Shown here: piece by piece, positions 55,918 to 64,000 of the stretch
How the letters are laid out: each line of letters opens with the position of its first letter
Position numbering within the stretch: position 1 is the first letter of the stretch
Origin: Thiohalomonas denitrificans
GTDB taxonomy: Bacteria; Pseudomonadota; Gammaproteobacteria; Thiohalomonadales; Thiohalomonadaceae
NCBI GenBank assembly: GCA_020725115.1
Contig: DYFR01000015.1
Coordinates: 1-64,000 of the forward strand
DNA: 64,000 nucleotides
Reading direction: 5' to 3'
The notes under the pieces: model-generated
Database searches by the model: none
Told to the model about the DNA's origin: nothing
The model's input: the letters and a program-made list of their open reading frames with translations, nothing else
Position numbers and translations under genes: made by a program

Positions 55918-57308
55918 GCACATCTCAGCCGGAGCAGCTTTTGCAGCAGGCGGTGCAGGCGCATCAGGCGGGTGACCTGGCGCGTGCGGAGACACTGTAC
56001 CGTCAGATACTGGCTTATCAACCCAATCACGCCGATGCGCAGCACCTGCTGGGATTGGTGTGCTACGCCCATGGCGATCTTGCGGCAGCTGCGGAGCACG
56101 TGCAGTGCGCCATTGCCGCGGCGCCGCTGATGGCCGTGTTTCAATTCAATCTCAGTAATATCCTGCGGGATGACGGCGATCTGGACAGGGCGCGGGCGGC
56201 CTGCGAGGAGGCCGTGAGGCTGCAACCCGACGCAGCGGACTATCACAACAATCTCGGCCTGCTCAACGAGGAGAGCGGTGCGCTCAGGCAGGCCGTTACC
56301 TGCTACCGGCAGGCGGTTGCTCTGGCTGCCGACGATGCCACCCTGTGGGTGAATCTGGCTGTTGCCTTGCAGCAACTGGGGCAGGGTACCGAGGCTGCAG
56401 AATGCTACCGGCGGGCGCTGCGTCTGCAACCACTGCACGCGCAGGCATTGAATAATCTGGGCGGCCTGTTGCAGGCCGGGGGCGACTTTGTTGCTGCGGC
56501 GCGACTTTATCAGGCCGCCCTGCAGGCGGCGCCGGAGATGGCTGAGGCGCATCGCAACTACGGCGGTCTGCTCGAGGTCGGTGGCGATCGGGAAGGCGCG
56601 CTGCATCATTACACCGAGGCCTTGCGCCTCAAACCGGATTACGCCGAGGTGGCGTATGTGCTGGCCGCCCTGCGCGGCGAGGCGGCGCCGAACACGGCAC
56701 CGGGAGACTATGTGGCGGCGCTGTTTGACCAGTATGCCGACGAATTCGATGAGCACCTCACGGGCGTGCTGGGCTACCGCACGCCGGCCATGCTGCGTAG
56801 CTTGTATGACCGCTGTGCCGGGCAGGCGGGAGGTAAAGTGCTCGATCTGGGCTGTGGCACCGGCCTCGCAGGCGCAGCGTTTCGCGATGTTGCAACTTAT
56901 CTGGCAGGTGTCGACCTGTCGCCGCGGATGTTGGAAAAGGCGCAGCTACGCGGTATCTATGACGAGCTGACAGTGGCTGATGTGGTTGCTGCACTGCAAC
57001 AGCGGCCACAGGCATGGGATGTGCTGGTGGCGGCGGATGTGTTGGTCTATATCGGCGATCTTGTGCCGATATTCGCCGCAGCGCAGTCGGCGCTGCGGTA
57101 CGGCGGCTGGCTGCTGTTTTCAGTCGAGCAGGGTGAAACGGACAGCTTCGTTCTGCGCGAGGCCGGGCGCTATGCCCACAGTGCGGTGTATGTGCGCGAA
57201 CTGGCCGTCCGATACGGCCTTGCGGTACGCGCGGAGGAGGCCGTCGTATTGCGGCAGAATCTCGGCGTCGATGTTCCGGGCTGGTTGTACGCCATCCAGC
57301 AGGCCTAG
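55914..57308 (+). CDS. TPR-repeat protein with C-terminal SAM methyltransferase
   Basis: A 464-residue fusion. Residues 1-265 are about seven to eight TPR units (for example HADAQHLLGLVCYAHGDLAA, ALNNLGGLLQAGGDFVAAA). Residues about 275-450 are a class I methyltransferase with VLDLGCGTGLAGAAF (about 310-324), GVDLSPRMLEKAQ and VLVYIGDL. The TPRs probably select a protein or glycan substrate, which I cannot name. ATG 55914 overlaps the cupin stop. Confidence 0.83.
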   Translation: MSTSQPEQLLQQAVQAHQAGDLARAETLYRQILAYQPNHADAQHLLGLVCYAHGDLAAAAEHVQCAIAAAPLMAVFQFNLSNILRDDGDLDRARAACEEAVRLQPDAADYHNNLGLLNEESGALRQAVTCYRQAVALAADDATLWVNLAVALQQLGQGTEAAECYRRALRLQPLHAQALNNLGGLLQAGGDFVAAARLYQAALQAAPEMAEAHRNYGGLLEVGGDREGALHHYTEALRLKPDYAEVAYVLAALRGEAAPNTAPGDYVAALFDQYADEFDEHLTGVLGYRTPAMLRSLYDRCAGQAGGKVLDLGCGTGLAGAAFRDVATYLAGVDLSPRMLEKAQLRGIYDELTVADVVAALQQRPQAWDVLVAADVLVYIGDLVPIFAAAQSALRYGGWLLFSVEQGETDSFVLREAGRYAHSAVYVRELAVRYGLAVRAEEAVVLRQNLGVDVPGWLYAIQQA

Positions 57309-57336
57309 GTGCCCACGCCCTGGGCGGATGCCGCAC

Positions 57337-58188
57337 CTACGATTTCTTCTCCAGTACCCGAAACACCACGTCCACGGTCAGGTGGATGCGCTCCAGTTGT
57401 GCAGCGGCCTCCTTGCCGGCATGACTGGCACGGTAGAGATGAGGTGTCATCACCAGCAGGTCGGCGATTTGCGTCTGGTTGAGCTCGTTCGTTCGGTAGT
57501 GGAGCGCCTGGCTGTCGATGAGCTCAAAGCCCATCTCCAGCGCCTTGTCGAGCGCCGACGGCGGTGACTTGCGTACCTCGGGATAGATCACTTCACGCAA
57601 TTCCAGCAGGTGTTCGGGGCCGGCATCCACCAGCAACAGTCGGCCACCCGGCTTGAGTATCCTGGCGAAGGCAGGATAGACGGGGAAACCGAACATGCAC
57701 AGGATCATATCCACCGTTGCCGGCAGTACGGCGGGATTGTTGTTGGACGCTACCAGCCAGGTAATGTGCTTGTTGCGGCGGGCGGCGGCAATGATGGCCG
57801 GTTTGGCGATATCAAGGCCGATGAGCGTGGCGTCGTGTCCGCTTTCGATCAGTGCTTGGCTGATCTGATCGAGGTAATAACCCTCGCCGCAACCGGCATC
57901 CAGTACACACACGTCAGCGCCGGGCAAGCAGTGCAGTGCCAGTGCCTTGAGTTGTTCGGCGATGGGCAGATAGAAACCGGCGTCGAGAAAGCGGCGGCGT
58001 GCCTCCACCATGGCGCTGCTGTCGCCGGGTTCGCGGGATTTCTTGTTCTGTACCGGCAGCAGGTTGACGTAGCCCTGACGCGCGATGTCGAAGCTATGGC
58101 CATTGGCGCAACGCCATTGGCGCTCGTCGAGCGCCAGCGGCAGGCCGTCGAGGGGGCAGGCGAGATGGGTGGCCTTGTTCAGTTGCAT
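57337..58188 (-). CDS. RlmA-like 23S rRNA (guanine-N1) methyltransferase
   Basis: A 283-residue methyltransferase. The N-terminal zinc-ribbon region is followed by GYVNLLPVQNKKSREPGDSSAM (about 38-60) and SAM motif VLDAGCGEGYYLDQI (about 94-108), very close to E. coli RlmA (G745). The first zinc knuckle reads CPLD where RlmA has CPLC, so one ligand is replaced by Asp; the RCANGH pair is kept. It is 15 bp downstream of glnD on the same strand. Confidence 0.87.
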   Translation of the reverse strand: MQLNKATHLACPLDGLPLALDERQWRCANGHSFDIARQGYVNLLPVQNKKSREPGDSSAMVEARRRFLDAGFYLPIAEQLKALALHCLPGADVCVLDAGCGEGYYLDQISQALIESGHDATLIGLDIAKPAIIAAARRNKHITWLVASNNNPAVLPATVDMILCMFGFPVYPAFARILKPGGRLLLVDAGPEHLLELREVIYPEVRKSPPSALDKALEMGFELIDSQALHYRTNELNQTQIADLLVMTPHLYRASHAGKEAAAQLERIHLTVDVVFRVLEKKS

Positions 58189-58203
58189 CTTGAATTTCGT
58201 TCC

Positions 58204-60849
58204 TCACGCCGCCAGCAAGTCCACGATGCGCTGGCGCAGCCGCTCCATCTGTGCCGTGTCGTGCAGCGGGTGGTTTTCCGCATCGGTGACGAAGAAGATG
58301 TCTTCCACGCGGGCGCCGAGGGTGGCGATCTTGGCGTTTTGCAGGCGCACTTGGCATTCCATCAGGGCCTTGCCGATCTGCGACAGCAGGCCGGGGCGGT
58401 CGGAGCTGATCACTTCCATTACCGTGCGGTCGTTGTAGGGATCGGGCTGGAACAGCACCTGGGTCGGGATGGTGAAATGCTTCAGCTGGCGCGGCAGGCG
58501 GCGCTCGACCTTTTGCGGCGCAATATCGGGGTGGGACAGCACCTCGTGCAGCGTAGCCTCCAGTTCCTGGATGCGCCAGGCTTCGCTTACCGGGGCGCCG
58601 TCTTCTTCCAGCACGATGTAGGTGTCCAGGGTGTAGCCGTCACGCGAGGTCATGACGCGCGCATCGGTGATGGTGAGGCCCATCTGATCCAGCGTGCTGG
58701 TGGCGAGGGCGAACAGATTGTCGTGCCGCGGTGTGTAGATGAATACCTCGGTGCCGCCGTGTTGCGTCTGCTGGCGGATCAGGATCAGCGGCAGTTCCGC
58801 ACCTCGTGCAGCAATGATCGCCTCGGTGTGCCAAGCGATGGCATCAATGGTATAGCGCAGGAAATAGTCGTCGTCGAGGCGTGCCCACAGGGCGTCGATG
58901 GCCTCGGCCGAGACGGCACGGTCACGCACGCGCATGCGCGCCTCTTCCTTGGTTTCGGCGATCAGTTCGTCGGCGTCGATGGGATTGGTGAGGCCGCGGC
59001 GCAGGGCATTGCGGGTGCTGTTGTACAGCGTATTGAGCAGCGTGCCCTTCCAGGTGTTCCACAGCGACGGGCTGGTGGCGCGGATGTCGGCGATGGTCAG
59101 CAGATAGAGATAGTCCAGGTGCACGCGGTCGCCCACGGCGGCGGCGAAGGCATTGATCACGTCCGGGTCATTGATGTCCTGACGCTGCGCGGTGGCCGAC
59201 ATCAGCAGATGGTTGCGCACCAGCCAGGCGGCAAGGCGGGTGTCGTATTCGGAGAGCTGATGGTTATGGCAGAACTCAGTCACCTCATCGGCGCCGAGTA
59301 CGGAATGGTCGCCGCCACGGCCCTTGGCGATATCGTGGAACAAGGCGGCGACATACAATACCTCGCGCTTGGGGATCAGATCCATCAGCTCGCTGCACAG
59401 CGGGAACTCTGTCTTGTACTGCGGGTAGGCATAGCGGCGCACGTTGCGCAGCACGAACAGGGTGTGCTCGTCCACGGTGTAGACGTGGAACAGGTCGTGC
59501 TGCATCTGGCCGACGATGCGGCCGAAGGCCGGCAGGTAGGCGCCGAGCAGGCCGAAGCGGTTCATGTGGCGCAGGGCAGTGTGCACGCCGCGTGGCTGGC
59601 GCAGCAGCTCCATGAACAGGCTGCGACAGCGCAGGTCGGCGCGGAAGTCGTCGTCGATGAGGTGCAGGTGGCTGCGGATCAGACGGATGGTTTCGGCGCG
59701 TATGCCCTTGAGGTTTTCATGTTGCGCCAGCAGCAGGAACAGCTCCAGCAGGGCGAAGGGCTGGCGGCGGAACACCAGTTCGTTGCTTACCTCGAGAAAA
59801 CCGTTGCGTGCCTGGAAGCGGCGGTTGATGGCGACGATTTGCGCCGGCTCGTTGGCGAGCAGGATCTTTTCCTGAAACAGTTGCAGCAGCATTTCGTTGA
59901 GCTGGCCCAGTTCCATCACCGTGCGGTAATAGCGCTTCATGAACTGTTCCACGGCCAGCACGGCGTTTTCGTCCCGGTAACCGAACTGGCGGGCGAGGGC
60001 GCGCTGATGATCGAACAGCAGGCGATCTTCACGACGGCGGGCCAGCAGGTGCAGGCCGAAACGGATGCGCCAGAGGAAATTCTGGCCGTCGATGAGGGTG
60101 CGGTATTCGGCCGGGGTAAGGAAACCGTGGCCGACCAGTTCGTCCAGGGTCTGGCCGCCGAAGTGGCGCTTGGCCACCCAGCCGATCATCTGGATGTCGC
60201 GCAGGCCGCCGGGGCCTTCCTTTATATTGGGTTCCAGGTTGTAGGCGGTGTCGTGGAACTTGCGGTGGCGGGCGATCTGCTCCTGCCACTTGGCCTCGAA
60301 GAAATCCCGTGTCGGCCAGATGCGATCCGGGCCGACCACCTGGCGCATGGCGTAGTACAGGCCGGCGTCGCCGCCCAAGAGGCGCGATTCCATCAGATTG
60401 GTGGCTACGGTGATGTCGGCCTGCCCCTCGCGCTCGCAGTCCGCCACCGAACGCACGCTGTGCCCCACCTCCAGTCCCATGTCCCAGAGGAACAACAGGA
60501 AACTCTCCAGCGCCTGGTGCAGGACGGGCAGTTCCCCTGCCGGCAGCAGCACCATCAGGTCGATGTCGGAATGGGGGTGCAGCTCACCGCGGCCGTAGCC
60601 GCCCACCGCCACCAGCGCGGCCTGCTGCTGTTGCTTGCCCATAAGATGTTGCCAGGCGCGGCCGAGCAGCTGGTCCACCACCCAGGCGCGGCCGCGCACC
60701 AGCTGGACGATGGGCGCGCCGCGCTCGAAGCGCCGTGCCAGTACCGCCTGGGAATGGCGCAGGGCATTGCGGAACAGGGTGAGAGGCGGGGTGTCGGCGG
60801 CGAGGGCCGCGTCAAAGGCCGCGCCGTCGAACAGGATGTCTTTTTCCAT
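58204..60849 (-). CDS. glnD: bifunctional [PII] uridylyltransferase/uridylyl-removing enzyme
   Basis: An 881-residue nitrogen sensor that uridylylates PII proteins when glutamine is low. The nucleotidyltransferase site is VGGYGRGELHPHSDIDL (about 81-97), and the HD domain contains ALFHDIAKGRGGDHS (about 500). Two C-terminal ACT domains (about 700-780 and 810-881) bind glutamine (DRPGLLSQIGKALMECQ). Full length. A glnD-map divergent arrangement around rpsB is common; here both run on the minus strand. Confidence 0.96.
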   Translation of the reverse strand: MEKDILFDGAAFDAALAADTPPLTLFRNALRHSQAVLARRFERGAPIVQLVRGRAWVVDQLLGRAWQHLMGKQQQQAALVAVGGYGRGELHPHSDIDLMVLLPAGELPVLHQALESFLLFLWDMGLEVGHSVRSVADCEREGQADITVATNLMESRLLGGDAGLYYAMRQVVGPDRIWPTRDFFEAKWQEQIARHRKFHDTAYNLEPNIKEGPGGLRDIQMIGWVAKRHFGGQTLDELVGHGFLTPAEYRTLIDGQNFLWRIRFGLHLLARRREDRLLFDHQRALARQFGYRDENAVLAVEQFMKRYYRTVMELGQLNEMLLQLFQEKILLANEPAQIVAINRRFQARNGFLEVSNELVFRRQPFALLELFLLLAQHENLKGIRAETIRLIRSHLHLIDDDFRADLRCRSLFMELLRQPRGVHTALRHMNRFGLLGAYLPAFGRIVGQMQHDLFHVYTVDEHTLFVLRNVRRYAYPQYKTEFPLCSELMDLIPKREVLYVAALFHDIAKGRGGDHSVLGADEVTEFCHNHQLSEYDTRLAAWLVRNHLLMSATAQRQDINDPDVINAFAAAVGDRVHLDYLYLLTIADIRATSPSLWNTWKGTLLNTLYNSTRNALRRGLTNPIDADELIAETKEEARMRVRDRAVSAEAIDALWARLDDDYFLRYTIDAIAWHTEAIIAARGAELPLILIRQQTQHGGTEVFIYTPRHDNLFALATSTLDQMGLTITDARVMTSRDGYTLDTYIVLEEDGAPVSEAWRIQELEATLHEVLSHPDIAPQKVERRLPRQLKHFTIPTQVLFQPDPYNDRTVMEVISSDRPGLLSQIGKALMECQVRLQNAKIATLGARVEDIFFVTDAENHPLHDTAQMERLRQRIVDLLAA

Positions 60850-60864
60850 GGCCTATCAGATCAC

Positions 60865-60952
60865 AGTCCGCGAATGAATGCGAATGGACGCAAATAAAGA
60901 CGATATGGGTCTTCTTGTGGGCAATTCGCGTGTATTCGCGTTCATTGGCGGA
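60865..60952. repeat. family C intergenic palindrome
   Basis: The left arm AGTCCGCGAATGAATGCG (60865-60899 in full) is inverted at 60921-60952 (ending CGCGTTCATTGGCGGA). It fills the gap between map and glnD, starting 15 bp upstream of the glnD start codon, so it lies where the glnD leader or promoter should be. Confidence 0.9.
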
Positions 60953-60959
60953 AAAAGGC

Positions 60960-61727
60960 TTAAATTACTTCGCCCTGGCGCAGGGTCAGGACCTCGTAGC
61001 CGCTGTCGGTGACCAGGATGGTGTGTTCCCACTGGGCGGAGAGGCTGCGATCCTTGGTCACCACGGTCCAGCCGTCGGGCAGCAGCTTGATGGGGCGCTT
61101 GCCGGCATTGACCATCGGCTCGATGGTAAAGGTCATGCCGGGAGTCAACTCCAGACCGGTGCCCGGGGTGCCATAGTGCAGTACCTGGGGTTCTTCGTGG
61201 AACTCACGGCCGATGCCGTGGCCGCAGTATTCCCGCACGATGGAATAGCCGTTGGCCTCGGCGTGGTGCTGGATGGCGTGGCCGATGTCGCCCAGATGGA
61301 CTCCCGGTTTGACCATGCGGATGCCCATCAGCAGGCATTCATGGGCGATGCGCACCAGACGCTCGGCCTTGATGGCGGGCTTGCCGACCAGGAACATCAT
61401 GCTGGTGTCGCCGTGGTAGCCGTCCTTGATCACCGTAATGTCCAGATTGACGATATCGCCGTCCTTCAGTTCGCGGTCGCCCGGAATGCCGTGGCAGACC
61501 TGATGATTGATGGAGGTACAGATGGATTTGGGGAAGCCGTGGTAATTGAGCGGTGCCGGGATGGCCTGCTGCACATTGACGATATGGTCGTGGCAGATGC
61601 GATCCAGCTGATCCGTGGTCACCCCGGCCTGGACATGCGGCGCGATCATTTCCAGCACCTCGGCCGCCAGGCGGCCGGCGATACGCATTTTTTCCACTTC
61701 TTCCGGGGTCTTGATAGTGACGCTCAT
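60960..61727 (-). CDS. map: methionine aminopeptidase type I
   Basis: A 255-residue metalloprotease removing N-terminal Met. Metal ligands are seen in GDIVNLDITVIKDGYHGDTS (two Asp), GHGIGREFHEEP (His) and MTFTIEPMVN (Glu), with a final Glu in SAQWEHTILV. ATG 61727 follows family length; the frame is open to 61823. Confidence 0.97.
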   Translation of the reverse strand: MSVTIKTPEEVEKMRIAGRLAAEVLEMIAPHVQAGVTTDQLDRICHDHIVNVQQAIPAPLNYHGFPKSICTSINHQVCHGIPGDRELKDGDIVNLDITVIKDGYHGDTSMMFLVGKPAIKAERLVRIAHECLLMGIRMVKPGVHLGDIGHAIQHHAEANGYSIVREYCGHGIGREFHEEPQVLHYGTPGTGLELTPGMTFTIEPMVNAGKRPIKLLPDGWTVVTKDRSLSAQWEHTILVTDSGYEVLTLRQGEVI

Positions 61728-61916
61728 GTGGCGATTCCTGAGAGTTGGCGACGGCAGGGCCGGGCTGGGACAAACGAACGCAGCGGCGGGAATTGGCCCG
61801 GTTTCCCCCGCTTTCGCCCCCACATGTACGGCAAAATGGTGAAAACCTTAACCTGTCTTTCCACCCCGGCAGCCCGATGACCCCCGTCCGGCAGGCCCTT
61901 GGGGGCGGGTATGCCG

Positions 61917-61945
61917 TTGTTGCAGAACGGTGATTATGGTATAAA
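61917..61945 (+). promoter_or_regulatory. sigma-70 promoter of rpsB-tsf
   Basis: TTGTTG (61917-61922) and TATAAA (61940-61945) have an exact 17-bp spacer. This is the strongest sigma-70 match I found in the window, as expected for a ribosomal protein operon. Confidence 0.75.
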
Positions 61946-62083
61946 GCGCGGCTTCAATAGGCAAACCCGCCGTTATTGAATGTTGCATTAAATCCGCACA
62001 CGCACCGTCACGGTGGCCGGGGTGCCCTTCGGGGTCGGTCAACGGGGTGCGTGGAGGCCCAACCCTAGTGAGGAATTAGCAAA
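61946..62083 (+). promoter_or_regulatory. rpsB leader, possible S2 autoregulatory region
   Basis: About 130 nt of untranslated leader contains a TTCAATA/TATTGAA stem (61953-61959, 61974-61980) and GC-rich hairpins nearer the start. In E. coli S2 represses its own mRNA through the leader; the same is plausible here but the specific fold was not matched. The upstream part of the 356-bp gap (61728-61916) shows nothing else recognisable. Confidence 0.5.
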
Positions 62084-62824
62084 ATGGCAAACGTGACCAT
62101 GCGTCAGATGCTGGAAGCCGGTATTCATTTCGGCCACCAGACTCGTTACTGGAACCCGAAGATGGCTCCCTTCATCTTCGGCGCCCGCAACAAAATCCAC
62201 ATTGTGAACCTGGAAAAGACCGTCCCGCTGTTCAACGACGCGATGAATTTCCTGGGTTCCCTGGCCGCCAGGCGCGGCAATATCCTGTTTGTCGGTACCA
62301 AGCGTCAGGCGCGTGACATCATCTCCGCCGAGGCAGAGCGCTGCGGCATGCCCTTCGTCAACCACCGCTGGCTGGGCGGCATGCTGACCAACTTCAAGAC
62401 CGTCAAGCAGTCCATCAAGCGCCTGAAGGATCTGGAAGCCATGGAGCAGGACGGCAGCATCAACCGCGTCTCCAAGAAAGAAGGCCTGCTGATGCGCCGC
62501 GAGATGGAGAAACTGCAGCGCAGCATCGGCGGCATCAAGAATATGGCCAGCCTGCCCGACGCCCTGTTCATCGTCGACGTTGGTCATGAGAAGAATGCCA
62601 TTGCCGAGGCCAAGACCCTGGGTATCCCGGTGATCGGTGTGGTTGACACCAACAACAGCCCGGATGGCGTCGATTACGTCATCCCCGGTAATGATGATGC
62701 CATCCGTGCCATTACCCTGTATGTACAGGGCGCCGCGGACACCATCCTGACCGGCAAGAGCGCAGTTGCAGGCGCCAGCCCGGCCGATGAGTTCGTCGAG
62801 GTTGAGGAAGCTGCCGCCCGCTGA
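62084..62824 (+). CDS. rpsB: 30S ribosomal protein S2
   Basis: A 246-residue ribosomal protein. [19 protein letters not shown] (about 9-27), the coiled-coil insert (about 105-150) and [25 protein letters not shown] are the S2 signatures. The RBS is GAGGA, 8 bp upstream. It is the first gene of rpsB-tsf-pyrH. Confidence 0.98.
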   Translation: MANVTMRQMLEAGIHFGHQTRYWNPKMAPFIFGARNKIHIVNLEKTVPLFNDAMNFLGSLAARRGNILFVGTKRQARDIISAEAERCGMPFVNHRWLGGMLTNFKTVKQSIKRLKDLEAMEQDGSINRVSKKEGLLMRREMEKLQRSIGGIKNMASLPDALFIVDVGHEKNAIAEAKTLGIPVIGVVDTNNSPDGVDYVIPGNDDAIRAITLYVQGAADTILTGKSAVAGASPADEFVEVEEAAAR

Positions 62825-62850
62825 GTCGGGAGGGCTGGAGAGAAACAAGA

Positions 62851-62876
62851 AAAAGGGGGCCATGCCCCCTTTTTTG
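62851..62876 (+). terminator. intrinsic terminator/attenuator between rpsB and tsf
   Basis: AAAAGGGGGC/GCCCCCTTTTTT with a 3-nt loop and a T-run lies 27 bp after rpsB. It probably lets part of transcription continue into tsf, setting the S2 to EF-Ts ratio. Confidence 0.9.
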
Positions 62877-62933
62877 AATGTGTTGCCGATTTGGCGGCTG
62901 CGGCCGCCCACAGATTTCAAGAGGAATAGCAAA

Positions 62934-63821
62934 ATGGCTGAAATTACCGCTGCACTGGTCAAGGACCTCCGCGAGCGCACTGGCGCCGGCATGATGGAAT
63001 GCAAGAAGGCCCTGGTCGAAACCAACGGTGACATCGACGCCGCCATTGAGCACATGCGCAAGAGCGGTATGGCCAAGGCGGACAAGAAGGCCGGTCGCAC
63101 GGCTGCCGAGGGCCTGCTCGTCGTCAAGACCAGCGCCGACGGCAAGCGTCTGGTGATGGTGGAAGTGAACTGTGAAACCGACTTCGTCACCAAGGGTGAT
63201 GATTTCCGCAATTTCGTCACTGCCGTGGGTGAGACCGCACTGGCCTCCGGTGCCAACGATATCGATGCCCTGCTGGCCGCCAAGATGGCCGACGGCATGA
63301 CCGTGGCCGATGCCACCAAGGCGCTGATCGCCAAGATCGGCGAGAACTCTGCGGTGCGTCGCATGGTGGCCTACAACAGCAGCAACCTGCTGGAATGCTA
63401 TCTGCATGGCACCCGTATCGGTGTCGTGGTTGAACTGCAGGGCGGCAGCAACGAACTGGCCCGTGATATCGCCATGCATATCGCCGCCAGCCGTCCGCAA
63501 TGCGTATCCGAGGAGCAGGTGCCGGCCGAGCTGATCGAGAAGGAGCGCGAAATCTACACTGCGCAGTCCGCCGATAGCGGCAAGCCTGCCGACATCATCG
63601 CCAAGATGGTCGACGGTCGCATCAAGAAATACCTGAAGGAAGTGACCTTGCTGGGCCAGCCTTTCGTCAAGAATCCGGATGTCACCGTGGAAAAACTGGT
63701 GAAGGATGCCGGCGCCAAGGTGATTGGTTTCAGCCGCTTCGAAGTGGGTGAGGGTATCGAAAAGAAATCCGTCAACTTTGCCGAGGAAGTCGCGGCTCAG
63801 GCGGCAGCCCAGGGTAACTAA
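62934..63821 (+). CDS. tsf: elongation factor Ts
   Basis: A 295-residue guanine-nucleotide exchange factor for EF-Tu. The N-terminal UBA-like domain ([20 protein letters not shown]), the catalytic TDFV motif (about 80-83) and the two-part core are intact. The RBS region GAGGAATAGCAAAATGGC almost repeats that of rpsB. The longer upstream frame through the attenuator is discarded. Confidence 0.98.
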   Translation: MAEITAALVKDLRERTGAGMMECKKALVETNGDIDAAIEHMRKSGMAKADKKAGRTAAEGLLVVKTSADGKRLVMVEVNCETDFVTKGDDFRNFVTAVGETALASGANDIDALLAAKMADGMTVADATKALIAKIGENSAVRRMVAYNSSNLLECYLHGTRIGVVVELQGGSNELARDIAMHIAASRPQCVSEEQVPAELIEKEREIYTAQSADSGKPADIIAKMVDGRIKKYLKEVTLLGQPFVKNPDVTVEKLVKDAGAKVIGFSRFEVGEGIEKKSVNFAEEVAAQAAAQGN

Positions 63822-63824
63822 GCG

Positions 63825-64000
63825 ATGGAAGCCGTCGCCAAACCGGTACACCGCCGCGTCCTGCTCAAGCTGAGCGGCGAAGCCCTCATGGGCAAGCAGG
63901 GATTCGGCATCGACCCCGATGTCGCCAAACGCATCGCCATGGAGATCGCGGCCGTGATCAAGGCCGGCGTCGAAGTGGGACTGGTGATTGGCGGCGGCAA
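63825..64000 (+). CDS. pyrH: UMP kinase PyrH (partial, runs off window)
   Basis: Only the first 58 residues are present. [20 protein letters not shown] and the second glycine-rich stretch GLVIGGG are PyrH signatures. The enzyme phosphorylates UMP and forms a hexamer. It follows tsf by 3 bp, the standard order. Confidence 0.95.
   Translation, partial: MEAVAKPVHRRVLLKLSGEALMGKQGFGIDPDVAKRIAMEIAAVIKAGVEVGLVIGGG

Noticed and set aside
57610-60897. 1095-codon plus-strand open frame
   Set aside because: It lies antisense to glnD and rlmA, lacks any recognisable domain, and is rich in Gly/Ala/His/Gln as expected from the complement of GC-rich coding sequence.

Overview
The window is a GC-rich chromosomal segment of a gammaproteobacterium, most likely a sulfur-oxidising one. 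Gene content and order are gammaproteobacterial: hflD-mnmA, clpS-clpA, infA, bpt, aat, glnD-map and rpsB-tsf-pyrH. A sulfide:quinone oxidoreductase with a FisR-type sigma-54 activator, a DsrC-like protein, siroheme synthase (cysG) and a rhodanese protein point to sulfur chemistry. I saw no rRNA, tRNA, CRISPR array, prophage or transposase.

Layout. 1-6600: a fused SpmA/SpmB-type membrane protein preceded by a 7-bp minisatellite, a cysteine-free DsrC-like protein, then a minus-strand RNA-modification cluster (rluE, nudJ, mnmA, hflD, an RsmB-like methyltransferase). 6684-13745: a GGDEF/EAL signalling protein, icd and clpS-clpA. 13867-20575: infA, bpt, a COG2509 flavoprotein, a SpoU-family methyltransferase, a ParE/ParD-type toxin-antitoxin pair and aat-DUF482. 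With clpS and clpA, bpt and aat make the whole bacterial N-degron route. 20745-31858: trxB, ald, ftsK, lolA, rarA, crcB with DUF190, serS, two small secreted hendecad-repeat proteins and cysG. 31945-38967: rhodanese, an orphan S24/LexA-C domain protein, an FKBP isomerase, then a minus-strand envelope operon (cytochrome c, FadL-type porin, DUF2892, DUF3365 haem protein) divergent from an OmpR/EnvZ-type pair. 39101-49921: mfd, the sqr-fisR locus with a recognisable sigma-54 promoter, a divergent DAHP synthase, and aguB and aguA (agmatine to putrescine). 49987-64000: ygiQ, a RelA-type (p)ppGpp enzyme with an intact HD site, sfsA-cupin-TPR/methyltransferase, rlmA, glnD, map, rpsB, tsf and the start of pyrH.

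Two layers stand out beyond housekeeping genes. The first is a probable sulfide-response unit at 42.6-45.8 kb. FisR carries the three cysteines (C55, C66, C73) at the spacing I recall for the sulfane-sulfur sensor FisR. sqr has a -24/-12 element with exact spacing, and five TGACA/TGTCA half-sites lie in front of fisR. The second is a set of at least seven families of intergenic elements. Each is built as a long inverted repeat whose arms are short tandem repeats (period 7 to 10 bp). They fill many of the gaps between genes, often start at a stop codon, and are sometimes nested in one another (for example 48290-48526). I do not recognise them as a named repeat class, and they are the best candidate here for something undescribed.

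All calls come from reading translations and motifs; no database search was run.
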